DNA of 64,000 nucleotides, taken from Symbiodinium natans (taxonomy: Eukaryota; Sar; Dinophyceae; Suessiales; Symbiodiniaceae). Below the pieces are notes generated by a model. It had not been told where the DNA came from. It worked only from the letters and a program-made list of their open reading frames with translations, and did not search any database. How positions within the stretch are numbered: the first letter of the stretch is position 1; each line of letters opens with the position of its first letter. Where the stretch lies: contig CAJNDS010002292.1 of assembly GCA_905221605.1 (NCBI GenBank), positions 434,001 to 498,000 of the forward strand. Reading direction: 5' to 3'. A program made the translations under genes and the position numbers. Positions 1-11,348 of this stretch are shown here, piece by piece.

Positions 1-824
1 AGTATTTCAAGTCGGTGCGGCCTGACCACAGTGAATCGCGACGTGCTGACGTGAGCCCAGATGGTGATGCAAGCCACAGGATCAAAGGAGTTCCTGCACC
101 GTACGAGAATGCTTTGGACTGGGTTCTAGCAGTGCTGGCTGACTTGATTGGCGAAGAGCTCGACCCTGAAGACCCATTGACTGCAGCTGGTTTGGATTCC
201 CTTTCTGCCGTGGAATTCCGACGAAAGCTCTCAACTGACAGTGGTATTCCGTTGCCGCAAACTCTTGCATTTGATTACCCGACTGCCCACCAAGTAGCAG
301 CATTTATAACATGCCAGGGGTCTGTGCGAGGAACTCAGGGTACAGAAGATGCGGAGCGCCCGGAGTTGCGCAAGAAGGTTTGTGTGCAAGGCAATGCCTG
401 CCGCATTCCTGGATTGGAAGCTGATTCGATTTCCTCGACAGCTTTCGAAGCCTGGCATATCTTTTGCAAGCAGGTTGATGCTGTCACGGAGGTCCCTCTA
501 CGACGTTTTGACATCAACGAGTGCTTTGATGCCAATATGTCGGGTGCAGATTTCGTGACATATGCAAGGCATGCCAGCATTGTGGAAGGAACGGATCTAT
601 TCGATCATCGGATGTTTGGAATCTCCGGCAATGAAGCCGCTGCAATTGACCCCCAGCAGCGCAACACCCTTGAAGTAGCTTATGCAGCATGCCACAATGC
701 TGGCCGACTGCGCAAGTCCCTTGCCAAAGCTGCTATCGGCGTTTTTGTCGGACAATGCGCAAATGACTGGGCCAAGACCACAAGAGAGCGAAGGGCAGGT
801 ACGTTCATGGGCCCAGGCACTCAC
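1..824 (+). CDS. PKS exon 1: ACP domain and N-terminal KS
   Basis: The frame starting at base 3 is open throughout. Around residues 35-100 it reads as an ACP with the 4'-phosphopantetheine motif [10 protein letters not shown]; the modified Ser is codon 198-200. The KS begins near base 376 and runs through [14 protein letters not shown], a standard KS motif, to GPGTH. The proposed donor GT is at 825, and the join to exon 2 restores the KS reading [13 protein letters not shown]. Confidence 0.9.
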
Positions 825-3660
825 GTGGCGCATCCTATTCCAGCAGTCTTTGTTGAGTTGGCGTTTGTTAGTTTCTCTGTGTGAGCTAAGGTCAAGCCTA
901 GGCTGTGTAGCAAAATCAATCTCAGGCGAGTATTGCCGCAAATCGCCTCTCCTTCTGCCTGGGGCTAGAGGGCGTCAGTGCCACCATCGACACGGCTTGC
1001 TCATCTACCCTGGTTGCGCTGGAAATCTCAATCTTGCAGCTGCGCATGGGGCTTGAAGCGGTGATTTGCAGCGGCAGTCAGCTTAATTTGATCGCGGCGA
1101 CCTGGCAAGATCTGGCAAGCATTGGCAATCATCTTTCATGTTTTTCACACACCCAACTCGCAAGCTCAGGAACCCTTTGTCGCATTTAGCAATGGGAGAC
1201 TGCTGTCAGCGAGCGGAAGGTGCAGAACATTCGATGCATCGGCGGATGGTACCTCGGCTGCCGTCCTCCCTTGTAGGCTCTGGCATCTCGACTTGTGCAA
1301 CAAGACCTGCAAAAGGGTGAGACGAACACAAAGACGAACACAGACAAACAACAACAGCATGCTCGAAAGTCTCTAAGTCTCTAAGTCTCTAAGTCTCTAA
1401 GTCTCATCTCGTGGATTGTGTAACAGCGGCAGTAAGGAACAAACCGTGACTCCGACAGCTACCCTGCGATGCAGTAGGAAACAAGGGCCCGCGTCATATC
1501 GGACTACTCAGTGTTCATGCGACCCACAGTCTGATTTGTAATGTGAATAACAGGATTGTCACAGATAGAAGCTCACATGCGGAGCAACAATGCTGTGCCG
1601 TGCCGGCGAATGCCGAAGAATGTCAAAGAGCAAAGAAGTTCAGAATCCGGCACTTCCGGCGCAATGACGTACCGAATGACATGGCTCGCTTGCCTTGCTT
1701 AGGTTTTGCACGAGGGGAGGGCTTTGGCTCTTTCTTTGTCGTGCAGGCAGAGGCCGCGGGGGGCCTTGGGCAGCAGCACGACCCCTTTGAGTCGTTGAGG
1801 GATGTGCTAGGATGTTTGTTCGTTTGTTCACTGGAATGCGCGCGCTCGCCAGGATGACCGTGGCCCCGCTGTGCTGGGCTCCATGGCCAATCAGGCGCCA
1901 TTGAACGGAAGCGGAAAAGTGGTAAATAGAATCGGATGTTCTGCTTTCAAGTGTGCTTGCGAACTCTTGTTTTCAAAAATGAGAAAGATGCAAGTCGTGA
2001 TGGCGCTTGATAGCATTTGCAAGTGCAGGATGGCCGGAGCTCGTCCCTCACAGCACCGAACGGACCTGCTCAACAGCGAGTCATCAACGCGGCCCTTGGC
2101 CTGTCAGGCACACGACCCATTCTGAGCCATCGTACTTGTTCAACCATGAATCATTTGTTTAGATGCAGGCTGCACAATTGCAACACTTTAGCTGCTGTAG
2201 CATCGCTAGTGAGCAGTGCCTGTTGCACAACGTTGCATGACGTTGCACAGGCCTGAAAGGAGCTGATGTTTCAGCTGTGCGGCTGGCCCGTTTCGACTGT
2301 AGGACCTTGTCGGCATGGAGGATAACCATCCAGCGACTGTGTATCAGGTTGAGTGCCATGGCACTGGAACAGCCCTGGGCGACCCCATCGAGGCATGTAC
2401 AGATCAGTCGCACTTCTCAGCGGCAAGGGCTATTGCTTTAACGAGGTCGGTGGGCTGCGCGGAACACTTGGCGATGATCGCCTGCAAAACCTCTTCTTAA
2501 TGGCTGGAAAAAGCAATGTGGGCATCTGAGATTTTTCCTAGGACAACTCCGGCAGATCTGAGTGCATAGTGACAAGAAGACAACTCGAGCCTGGGCAGGT
2601 TGGTCACCTTGAAGGTGGCGCTGGAGCACTGGGTTTACAGAAGCCCGAACCCTACGCTGAGCTCAGACACGGTGTAGCTCTTGCGGAGATGGGCGGGATC
2701 CCAAGTGCAGTTGTCAGCCGTTCTTTTGACTTTGGTACATTTAGTAATATTAATTAGAACTCTTTCAGAAATTCTTTGGGGCCTTTGGGATGCCTGGTCT
2801 TTGCCCACGCTCCTCAAGTGGTTGTGCAGTTTGTTGCAGTTTGTGCAGTTCATCCAGTGTATCAGGAGTAATCCAGCGTAGTCATGTGAACTGCAGGGTG
2901 AAAGCAGGGTGGGATCCTAGGTGCCTCGCCGTCGTGACGCAGCTTCAGGCACATAACGCTTTCGGGTGTTCTGCTTGGGTCGTTGCAAAGCATGCAAAGC
3001 CAGGTGCCGCCAAATCTGCACCTGGCCTCCCTCAATCCACACATTGAGCTACGGGACTGCATGCATATTGCATGCATCTGCATGCGCTAATGTTGCCATT
3101 TCAGCGCTTCAGAGCAGTACCGCACGACGTTTCATGGGAGCCAGGACTTCCAAGCGCAAGTTTCGACAACCCTGGAAACGTTTTCTGCTGCCACATCCAG
3201 TATGAACGTGGCATGGCTCGTTACGTTGCAGTTTCATCTTGTCAGCCAGTGTGTCAGTCTGAACGCGTCTCTTGTGTGGACGGCTTGGCATTTTGAGGTT
3301 GGCCTGTCGTCATTTGGATTTGGTGGTACAAATGCTCATGCTCTACTCCAAACCTCGAGGCCGGCAAACGTGAAGAGCATGCTCGGCCACGTCCATGAGC
3401 AGTCGCCCTGATTGCTAAGAGAGCAGTGAGAGTGTGTACACAGCAAATTCTCAAGATTTAGGACCCGACGCTGCCCAGTCAGTAAACAAAGAATGGTGCT
3501 CCAGATCCACCCTCTGTGGTGCATGGCGTCGGTAGAGTACACATGATGAAAGCAACTTCCAGGCCACAGCCACGAGAGCCGTCGGAAGTGCCTCCTCTTA
3601 GCCTGCGACGAGTACCATTCCCATGGGCCCCACCAGTGCCCCAGCCGAGTTTTCTCTCTG
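1..3660 (+). CDS. Multi-exon polyketide synthase gene segment: ACP then complete ketosynthase (left end off window)
   Basis: The spliced frame gives an acyl carrier protein domain, then a beta-ketoacyl synthase (KS), then a proline-rich linker. The reading frame is open to base 1, so the gene enters from the left. KS landmarks are all present in order: DTACSS with the active-site Cys codon at 998-1000, [10 protein letters not shown] with the first catalytic His at 2357-2359, the Lys of KSN at 2509-2511, VGHLEG with the second His at 2605-2607, and the [11 protein letters not shown] end motif. KS enzymes condense an extender unit onto a growing polyketide; the ACP carries the chain on a phosphopantetheine arm. 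All 14 proposed exons join in phase. No acyltransferase is seen downstream, as in trans-AT-type synthases. The 3' continuation is not found; it may be a ketoreductase exon set or the gene may be broken here. Confidence 0.88.
926..1108 (+). CDS. PKS exon 2: KS active-site cysteine
   Basis: Begins after CTCAG at 921-925 and is 61 codons in phase 0. It contains [13 protein letters not shown] and [11 protein letters not shown], the nucleophilic elbow of a ketosynthase, with Cys codon 998-1000. The donor appears to be GA at 1109-1110, giving a 61-nt GA-AG intron. Confidence 0.9.
1170..1248 (+). CDS. PKS exon 3: KS segment
   Basis: Reads [17 protein letters not shown] then [10 protein letters not shown], matching the KS stretch after the active site (usual form: [24 protein letters not shown]). 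It ends after the first base of the Gly codon, before GT at 1249. Confidence 0.88.
1367..1405 (+). repeat. Octamer tandem repeat in PKS intron
   Basis: About five copies of the unit AAGTCTCT lie inside the 454-nt intron between exons 3 and 4. Confidence 0.9.
1703..1746 (+). CDS. PKS exon 4: KS GEGFG segment
   Basis: A 44-nt exon after TTAG. Joined to exon 3 it reads [16 protein letters not shown], the KS motif usually seen as DGYVRGEGCG. The likely donor is GC at 1747; an end a few codons later is also possible. Confidence 0.82.
1853..1918 (+). CDS. PKS exon 5: KS NQ-loop segment
   Basis: Twenty-two codons in phase 0, including [13 protein letters not shown], which occupies the position of the KS motif GSAVNQDGRSNG. 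Flanked by CCAG before and GT at 1919. Confidence 0.83.
2029..2107 (+). CDS. PKS exon 6: [10 protein letters not shown] segment
   Basis: Contains [16 protein letters not shown], a near-invariant KS motif. It ends at CTGTCAG with a GC donor at 2108, in phase with exon 7. Confidence 0.9.
2251..2276 (+). CDS. PKS exon 7: 26-nt micro-exon
   Basis: After CACAG it reads LKGADVSA, joining to exon 8 as ADVSA-VECHGTG, the normal KS order. GT donor at 2277. Confidence 0.82.
2348..2392 (+). CDS. PKS exon 8: first catalytic His
   Basis: Fifteen codons reading [15 protein letters not shown]. The HGTGT histidine is codon 2357-2359. GC donor at 2393. Confidence 0.92.
2446..2517 (+). CDS. PKS exon 9: KS KSN segment
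   Basis: Twenty-four codons ending LMAGKSN; the catalytic Lys is codon 2509-2511. The next exon supplies VGH, completing the KSNVGH motif. GT donor at 2518. Confidence 0.88.
2599..2673 (+). CDS. PKS exon 10: second catalytic His
   Basis: Reads [14 protein letters not shown] and onward to ELRHG; the His is codon 2605-2607. The stretch after LGLQ is unusual for a KS helix but keeps the frame. GT donor at 2674. Confidence 0.87.
3004..3058 (+). CDS. PKS exon 11: KS VPPNLH segment
   Basis: Reads [18 protein letters not shown], the conserved KS motif after the second His. Ends with one base of the next codon before GC at 3059. Confidence 0.9.
3115..3179 (+). CDS. PKS exon 12: KS variable segment
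   Basis: Reads [17 protein letters not shown] and joins exon 13 in phase. It sits where KS domains carry a variable strand before the GFGG motif. Its acceptor is AG followed by C, the only one of 13 not followed by G, so the start is less certain. Confidence 0.6.
3298..3371 (+). CDS. PKS exon 13: KS C-terminal GFGGTNAH
   Basis: Reads [18 protein letters not shown], the closing motif of a ketosynthase. A GA donor at 3372 puts it in phase with exon 14. Confidence 0.92.
3563..3660 (+). CDS. PKS exon 14: post-KS linker
   Basis: Begins after TCCAG. Reads as a Pro/Arg-rich linker containing [13 protein letters not shown], resembling the post-KS linker of modular synthases. The 3' end is uncertain. 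Confidence 0.6.
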
Positions 3661-5360
3661 AACCCTTGAGACATTCTTGCTACATTTGCTGCTCATTCGC
3701 TAGGTTCCACGCCTTCTTGGTCTTAAGCGCCGTGAGGGAAACTCACAAGTGTTCGAGGCTCGGGGCCAACAAGCTCACGCCAAACGGGATTCATAGCGTG
3801 TGTGTCTCTCCGACAGGTGCAGGTTGATGCAGAACTGGCTGCTCTGTGTCAACATGCGGCCGCTGCCTTGAGTAGTTGAGCAGAATTTGGGCTTGTTTAC
3901 TGTTTGAGCTTTGCTGTGCTTTGGTGCCTTTTTGGTGCCGTCAGATGACGTTCAAGTTGTTGTCACTAAGTAGATTCTGCTGTCAGAACTGGATTTGTTG
4001 CTAAACAGATCGCCGGCTCTGTGACATGGCGTCCGTCGTCCTCTTGAACTTGATCACAGCAATATGGGCATAGGACAAGTGAAGAAGCGTATGCACTCTG
4101 AAAAGCTGTGCACTACAACACATGGCAACAATTGCAGCAAGCATGAGCTGCAATTTGTCTCAAAAACCAGCAAGACCCCTGCCTGCTGGCAGCGCTCGCT
4201 GCACCACGTGGGGTAAGTCGTTGGCCTATGACACTCCTGTGACTGTGTCTTTCCATCCCAAAGCCTTCCAATTCCCTAGACACCTTCTAAGCCTGATCCC
4301 CAAACCCACCCAAAAACCCTTGGTTCTGCGCCCTGTCATCACCGAAACCTTCTAAAAACTTGTAGAATCTCAACATAACTAGACCCTGACTCCTCACCTT
4401 TGCTCCTTTACATCCCCAAACCCAAGCGTTAACCCTGGACCCTAATCAAGCCCTGAACAGTCCATGACTGTCCCAGACTGTCCTGGCTATCCGTGCGCGC
4501 TTGAAATGGCCGGGTGGCAGAGTTTGACCCGTGCCGTGCCACGTGATGATCGCGCGGCTGGTCTCAGCCGCAGATGCTGCCATGGCTGGCTGCAATGCTT
4601 CACCACCTGCATGCAGTCATGAAAAAGCTCGGCACCCTCTCCAGGGCTTGGAAGCTGACCCTTGTCTTGGGAAGAAGTCCAACAAGAATCAGGTCTGCCA
4701 ACCAAACCGCTTCCAACCCCGCAAAGCAGGCAAACGGTATTCAGAGGAATTGGCCCAAGGGGCCCTTGCAACGCCATGAGCGGATTCCAAGATTCTAATC
4801 GACAAGCTGTGAACCAGTTCTGAAGATACATGTTGCGAGCCTCATCTGCCTTTCGGCAAGTCTCACAGCCATCGCCCCGAATACGGATCCGCACGCAGAA
4901 TGTCAGATACATGGACTCAGACCTGCAATGGCTTGCCGTAGAAACCTGAGTGTACTTTGCCAGGGTTTCAACCAAAGTGACAAATTACTGTGGACTACCA
5001 TGACCCCTCCGATGCACAGAGTCGGTGAGACGTCCAAAGCAACGAACGAACAGGTCTGGACAAGCACAATTACGGTTCGAGTTAATTTCGGAGCATATTG
5101 CAACTTCTGCTCGAGCGATCGTGAGAATCTTGGGTGAAGAAAACGGGTGCTTTTCTCTTTGTTTGGCACTTGCATAGGCTCTTGCACCTGGATTCCAGAA
5201 TCTGATCTCGGGTTCATGAAAAGCAAATATAGATTCGGAATGAACTGTTGCTGGCTCGCTAGCATGCCGAGGTCCACGGCCAGTCCTTCATTTCATCCTC
5301 GCTTTTCGTGGCATTTGTGCGCTTACTCAGCCGTGGCATTCCGAGCGCGTGAGTTTTGTT
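3661..5360. other. No supported gene; C/A-rich patch
   Basis: No domain-like exon seen. Around 4,240-4,450 the plus strand is rich in short CCCAAACC/CCCTAA-type strings, a weak telomere-like or minisatellite remnant. Confidence 0.5.
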
Positions 5361-5590
5361 TTGCCGCAAGCCGACTGCGCTCGAGGCCATGGAAGCCTGC
5401 CGGCGACATGCTAAACAGGCACAAGAAACAGTTGGCAGATCGATGTTTGGACGCCAAGCTTTGACACCAGGCTGTTCAGTTGAAGAACGTGCACGTGGTG
5501 GTAGAAGGCTTAAAGGAGGGTGTCCACGACACTGATGCTGTCTTGCTGCACTGCAAAAAGACACTGGCACGGCGGCCAACTGTGCGCACA
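5361..5590 (+). CDS. Possible exon, unknown protein
   Basis: Two overlapping frames look coding. One gives a charged helical stretch starting near RKPTALEAMEACRRHAKQ; another gives LKNVHVVVEGLKEGVHD and ends at a TGA near 5,605. No family is recognised and the splice sites cannot be chosen. It may be a genuine exon of a neighbouring plus-strand gene or chance. Confidence 0.25.
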
Positions 5591-6447
5591 TCGGCGCCCT
5601 TCATTTGAAAGGCACCTTTATTACTTCCCAGCGATGGCCAAAGCCTTACTGCACAGTGCCACTGTGCACTTGTCGTCTTGAGTGTCCTTTGTGCAGGTCA
5701 GACCTGGTTGCGACTGACTCTAGTAGAGCACCCTGGCACAACCAAAGCATGTCGCGTAGGCGATCGTGACCGAGTAATGGTCGTGTGTGCTCTAAGGCAG
5801 CAGTTTCAAGTGCTGAGCAAACCTCGGCAGTCCAACGAGGTGCGCTGCGTACCGTTCACTGCACAATGCAGCACGTTTTGATTCTGGTAATGTGTTGTTA
5901 AAGTGTTTTGAACTATTACGGGGTGCTCCGCCTTCTCGGAGGCTTGGGCAGTACACTGCACTGGCCGCTATGCCACACAGACGCAGGCAATGACAGACTG
6001 TGTTAGATGCATCGCTTTCAACACTCAGCAAATCACCAGAACTATGGGCGCAGCCATGGAACTCATGGACAAATATTCATTCTCTTCGCTGTGGCTTGCA
6101 GGCAACGTCACGACCGTCAGCAGCCCAGAGAGACTCGTGAATACGATGGCTGCTGGAAGACCTAGCTCGAAGCGCCGCTGGAGGTTTTGTCATGGATCCG
6201 AGCCGCTGTGTGCGTGGAGCAGTTTTTGGAAACTTGAGGTTGGCAACAAGCTTGGGCGGTACATTTAGCATTCTTGGCTCTGCGGCAGCACGCCAGAGGC
6301 TCGACCAGAAAGTTGCGACTGCTTCCTCCTTCCAAAGACTCATCAAGACAAAGGTAGTTGACGGTACATTGTAGTGCCAGAGCCCTGACCATCATTGCTT
6401 TGCATGATCGTGACACCGTTCATCTGCTGACTCAACGACATGTGGTG

Positions 6448-6600
6448 CAGAGCAGAAAGGATGTTCCAAGCAAAGGACGGCACAGCCTTCTGTTCGAAGC
6501 AGGTTGTGACAACTGGGGCCCTAGCGCCTTTTGCAGAGCAGAACTGTGTTCCAAGCAAAGGACGGCACAGCCTTTTCATCTTGTCAGGTTGTGACAAGAT
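6448..6600 (+). repeat. Two-copy direct repeat, about 85 bp
   Basis: The block around GTTCCAAGCAAAGGACGGC followed by ACAGCCTT and a GGTTGTGACAA string occurs twice, at about 6,463 and 6,549, preceded each time by GCAGAGCAGAA. Confidence 0.85.
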
Positions 6601-8470
6601 GTGTATCTGAGAGTAAGCCGCCTGCGCACAACAAAGCAATGCGCAACGTACTGTCTAGGTCACCTCTGACACCTGCTTTGTCAACCTGCCCAACACAGGA
6701 GATCCAAAGCGAGCGTCGCACACCTTCTAACTCTAATCTCCCCAACTCGGTCCGAAACGGAATCTCCCCACACTGCCCGCAACGAAATCTTCCCCCGACT
6801 CGGCCGAAACGACATCTCTCCTCCGAAGATTGTTCGGAGGCAGTCGGCGGCACGTGGTTCTGAGACTTTCGAGGAGCACAGCGGACCATGACCAGTGGGA
6901 ACTTCTCAACCTAGGGTTAAGACCCTTCCCCATCATTTCAAGGTAGAGAGGCTTATGCCCGGGACGTACAAAGGGTATGCGAAGCCTGCAAAGCTCCTAC
7001 CACCACTAAACATTGAGCGTGGAGGGTAGAAACGATCCATTACTGTAACCACTGCAGGCCATGTGCAAAAATGCTGAACTCGTGGCGGACACCGCACTGG
7101 AGGCTCCGAGCATGCACAGGAAAATCTCAGCACGATCAGAGGCAACAGATGCTTTCATGTGCTTCTGACAGGAGTTGAGGGCAAGTGCGACCGCGGAAGG
7201 GATCAGCTTGGGCCATCATCTTGGAAGCTAGGTTCGTAGTCATGACATTTCAGGACTGCGGGCTCTATGGAGGTTGCAGCCAGTTGCAGCTGTCAGGTGC
7301 AATGGCTGCAATGGACCACCTCAGCGATGTGCACGTGAAGCGGGGCGAACTCTGTGCTCGTAAAACCCTCGGCCGTCGGGTCGTAGCTTGAGGAAAGGAA
7401 ACAGATGTTCCAAGTTCCAACCAAAGTGCTCTTGGAATCTCCTGTGAGAAAGTGAAACTGCAATGTCGTGACACATGAGGCTTGCGATTGCCTGCAGATT
7501 CTTCGCAGATGTTCGCTGCCTGGATCTCGGGGCCTGTGTTCTGAAAGTTCACTGCGATCAGTTGTGACACAACAACCTTGCTGCCAGCAAAAGGTACATC
7601 CAGCTCTTCTTCAAGCAATCCAATGCGCCGTGTGGCTCTGAACGAGATTCGGACACACGCTGTCATCCTGGGCATCCTTAGCCTTACCAGCACAGGTCAT
7701 GGGCCTGTGTCGTTTCAATGAAGTGCATGTGGAAAGGTTGTCGCAGGACTCAAGCAGCTTGTGTGATGCCTTTCTCTTCGGAGTCCGGGTGGAATCTCAG
7801 CAAATACTTCAGAACTTTGCAGGACCTGGCTTCCATCGTCTCATGCTCTGCACCGAGCGTGGACCGATATTGAAAGAAGGGGTGGGCCATAGCTGAAGGC
7901 AGCTGACCGTCAGCTGACCTTTCAAAAGCTGGTGTCTGGTAGGCAGACTCGTAGTCCACAGCGCAGAAGCGAAGCTGCATGTCGTATGCCTAGGCTGCAC
8001 ATCCAAATTCGAAACCTTGCAGGATATTCCCCCGGGCACACAGCACCTCATTCTCCACATGCGTCACAGAGGCGTCGCTTCAAGTCGCAGGCCGGAGCAT
8101 CGAGACAAGTCGGTGAACCAGGATGCACGCGATGCTTCATGTCTCTCCACGAAACGCTTCAACTGCGCAGTCCGGTCACCGCTACGGTGAGTTTGGATGG
8201 TGGGCCGACAGTGCTTGACATGCAGGACACCCGTGCCTCGAGAGCGATAATACGCGACAGTATAGTCGTCGAACTTCGGTGCAGCTTGAGATGCAGATGA
8301 AACTTGGCAGGACGTTCAGTTCCGACCTGTGTCGAAGAAGCAAGTGGTGCCTTGGAATGAACAATTCGGACACACATACTCTTACCCACTTGCCACCATC
8401 AGGAGGCAGCGGCATCCATGCGGCAGACACAGCCTGGTCCTCAAAAGAGCGAAGACAATCACAGAGAGAG
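6601..8470. other. No supported gene
   Basis: At 6,720-6,830 there is a short degenerate repeat of CGAAACG and ATCTCCCC strings. I see no recognisable domain or convincing splice-flanked frame in the rest. Confidence 0.45.
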
Positions 8471-8471
8471 A

Positions 8472-8555
8472 GACACACACACACACACACACACACACAC
8501 CCACCCACCCACCCACCCACCCACGCACCCACGCACCCACGCACCCACGCACCCA

Positions 8556-8599
<44 letters not shown>

Positions 8600-8600
8600 C
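8472..8600 (+). repeat. Microsatellite (AC)n - (ACCC)n - (ACGC)n
   Basis: A compound simple repeat that shifts from AC dinucleotides to ACCC, ACGCACCC and ACGC units. Long Thr/His/Pro or Val/Cys/Arg frames across it are repeat artefacts. Confidence 0.98.
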
Positions 8601-9473
8601 CGCGCCAGGCACGTGCACGCGCACGCCCACGCACAGACTTTCCAAGAAATCTTGCGGAGTCTCGCTGGGTTCTGAGGCTGGACGTGCCCAGCATCTTTGA
8701 ACTGCAGTGGATAACTGCGACATCTCAAGGGAGGAGCGCACGCTGTGCTGCTGCCACTATACAATGCTCCGAAGAAGCCTCGTGATTGCAGGACCTTTGC
8801 ACAAGAAGGCTCGCTTCTGTCCTTAGAGAAGTGATCTTTCGTGTTATGGGCTCTAAGGGGACTTTGATATTCTCCTACTCGTAGTTTGTTCACTGGCGCA
8901 TGTCTTAAAGTTCTGCTTGCGGGTGCTGTCTAGCAGGGGGCCTCTGGCTGCTGCTGTGTCCCGCTGATCCGGATCTCGCCGAAGGATTAGCGCTGAGGTT
9001 AGGTTAAGAGCACATGCTCCACACGAATGTTGCTTGTATGAGGACTGCAGAAATCATTTCAAGACATAGAGGCGCCTGAGTGGAATTGGCTGCTTAGGCT
9101 TTTGAGCTTGTTGAAGTTTGGTAGTTCAGCAGTCTGCGTTCTTGGCAGGTACATGCAGGGAAGCCAAGCCCGTCTTCAGACAGCGACAGTGATGCGGAGG
9201 AGATTTCATGATGTTTGTGTACAAGGTGAAGGCTACGTAGCCCTACTTCTTAAATGGCAGGTGGGGAACCTAGGTCCTAGGTGTTCAATGCATGTTCGCT
9301 TTGGCAAAGGACACGGGTCTCGATGCGGCATCATCAGCCTCAGAGCGGGACAGGCAACCAGGGTGCGTGCTAAGTTGTGTTTCCGAGTGCCATGGCTTCA
9401 CGCGAGGAATGCAAAAGTACAGTCACTCCATAATTAATACTTGTGGAAGACTTGCCTTCCTGGCTCCGATGAA
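8601..9473. other. No supported gene
   Basis: Moderate-GC sequence with no recognised exon. Confidence 0.45.
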
Positions 9474-9612
9474 CCCAAAACCCCTAAATAAACTAATTAA
9501 GCCTCATAAGCCCCATAACCCTAATACCCTATGAACCCTACAAGCCCTACAACCCTATGAAACCCTGATTAAGCCCTTTGAACCCTATAAACCAGTAAAC
9601 CCTACAAACCCT
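9474..9612 (-). repeat. Interstitial telomere-like repeat, CCCTAAA orientation on plus strand
   Basis: Many imperfect copies of AACCCTA/ACCCTATGAA. This is a decayed form of the TTTAGGG telomere repeat read on the minus strand. Confidence 0.75.
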
Positions 9613-10756
9613 CAGCTTGGTCCATCATGTGAAGTGTGGGGCGTAAGGTTCGAGTGCATGTGGCATTCCGAATTCACATAGTCAAGCCTACCAACTGCCA
9701 CCGCACAAAAGCTTGCATCAGGCATTTACATACTTTGCCTTTGATGCACTCATCCTTTGCTATGGTAAGCGGAAAGTCTGCTTCACGCCATGCGCCCAAG
9801 CCAAGTTTGGCTAATTGCCCGCTTGGGTCATCGGCTTGATGAGCTGGTGCGGTCGGTCAGGGCGGTCTTCTCTCTGCCTGCCGACTGCCGTGTCCTTGTC
9901 TCAGCCGCAAGATGCAATGCACTTCAAAGCACTCAGAACGCACTTCAATGCACTTCACGTCAAGACATTTCAAGACCTTTTTTTGGAGTGTCGGCCTGCA
10001 GAGCCGATGTCAGGTTTTGTTGATCACTGGCGAGTGCTATCGAGTGTTGGAGCTGCAACCCGGTGACTTCAAAGGAACGTCGGAGCTGGAGCCCTCGGTG
10101 GCACCGGAGGATGTCTTAATGACGTTTTTTGTATGTTTCTGTTGCACAGTGCGCAGACTGTTGTGCTTGTCTGAGCTCATCCGAGGATTGGATTCAGCAG
10201 ATACAAGTCAAAAGTGGGCAAGAGGTGCATTCTAATCATTCCAACTTAAAAAAGGGAGGGCGAAGCTCGGTTAAACGCCCAAGACAACTTCAATCCGCGT
10301 CCGTCCTCTTGTTCACTAACGCGCATGGCCTGGACGGCACAGCCAGAACTGGGAGGGTAGCTGAAATTTCCAAACAACCACGTCGCATGCAAATCGACGC
10401 CTTCAGCCTCACATGCACACACATGCACAAGTTTCAGAAATGCTGCCTGACCTCTATTTGTGCTAATGTATAGCACACGCGTGCGCGAGCTAACACGAGC
10501 AGAGCGCTACTCGGAGAACTGTTTTTGAGCGCCAGTGGCAGGATTCACGAAAGCATTCGTTCCAGCCTTATGCAAGAGAATGCGTTGCGCGGCTCCACTG
10601 CTAGGCTGTCACAATGTTCGAAAATGCAGGCTGAGCAGCCAGAAAGTAGCAGCAGAAATCTGCATGGGTTGACAACTAGTAGTTTCAACACGCACACATC
10701 AAGCGCAATCGACGGCGCCAGCGTACGGCATGCAGTTCAATACTTGTAATCCAACC
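9613..10756. other. No supported gene
   Basis: Open frames near 9,900-10,235 carry a stretch LELQPGDFKGTSELEP but no family can be named, and splice sites are not evident. Confidence 0.4.
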
Positions 10757-10757
10757 T

Positions 10758-10823
10758 GGGGGGGGGGGGGGGGGGGTTTAAGGGGTGTGGTGTCGGGGGG
10801 GGGGGGGGGGGGGGGGGGGGGGG
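10758..10823 (+). repeat. Two long poly-G runs
   Basis: A run of 19 G (10,758-10,776) and one of 29 G (10,795-10,823), separated by a G-rich spacer and followed by further GGGG runs up to 10,945. It could form G-quadruplexes; run length in the assembly is probably unreliable. Confidence 0.95.
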
Positions 10824-11169
10824 TCCAAGGCAAAGTCTCGGGGGTGGAGCCCACAGCCTGGACGGATTTTGGCTCCTCCAGGCGGTTTGGGCAGGGTGTA
10901 CAGCAAGTTTGGGGGGGAGGGGAGGGGAGAGTTGGGACAGGGGGAAGGACCTCTGATCGAATCACTTCTCCAGCTTCGCAATGCTGCTGTGTGACCGAGC
11001 CATTCGTTCGCCGCTACAAAACCACTCGAGTGCTCGGCAGCAGGGCGGCTCATCTAGTGGACAATTACAGCAGGGTCTGAATGCCAAAAGCCACATGTCA
11101 CGAGCTCGCTGCCGCTGATTTGACGGTTGAACAGGTCAACAATGGTCAACACTTCACATGACATGACTG

Positions 11170-11348
11170 ACCGTTCTTTGGAGGCCTCATCGCTCTTGGA
11201 TGCAGTGGCTTGCCTGGCATCCAAGCAGGCCTCTTGCCCAGTCGTTTTTCTGGACGAGAACGCGAAGGAGCTCGGTGTAACTTGGCGCATCTCCAAGCTC
11301 ACACTACTTGACATGGCCCTCCTCCGAAGGCAGCAACTGAAAGAATGA
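11170..11348 (+). CDS. Possible exon, unknown protein
   Basis: A frame open from before 11,127 to the TGA at 11,346-11,348 reads, in part, LLDAVACLASKQASCPVVF and then a basic helical end. Composition looks coding, but no family or splice partner is recognised. Confidence 0.3.

Noticed and set aside
8182-8785. Frames of 120-170 codons rich in Thr/His or Val/Cys/Arg
   Set aside because: Microsatellite translation.
10860-10880. ATTTTGGCTC, similar to part of the dinoflagellate spliced leader
   Set aside because: Only about ten bases match, and the ends of the leader and its donor site are missing.
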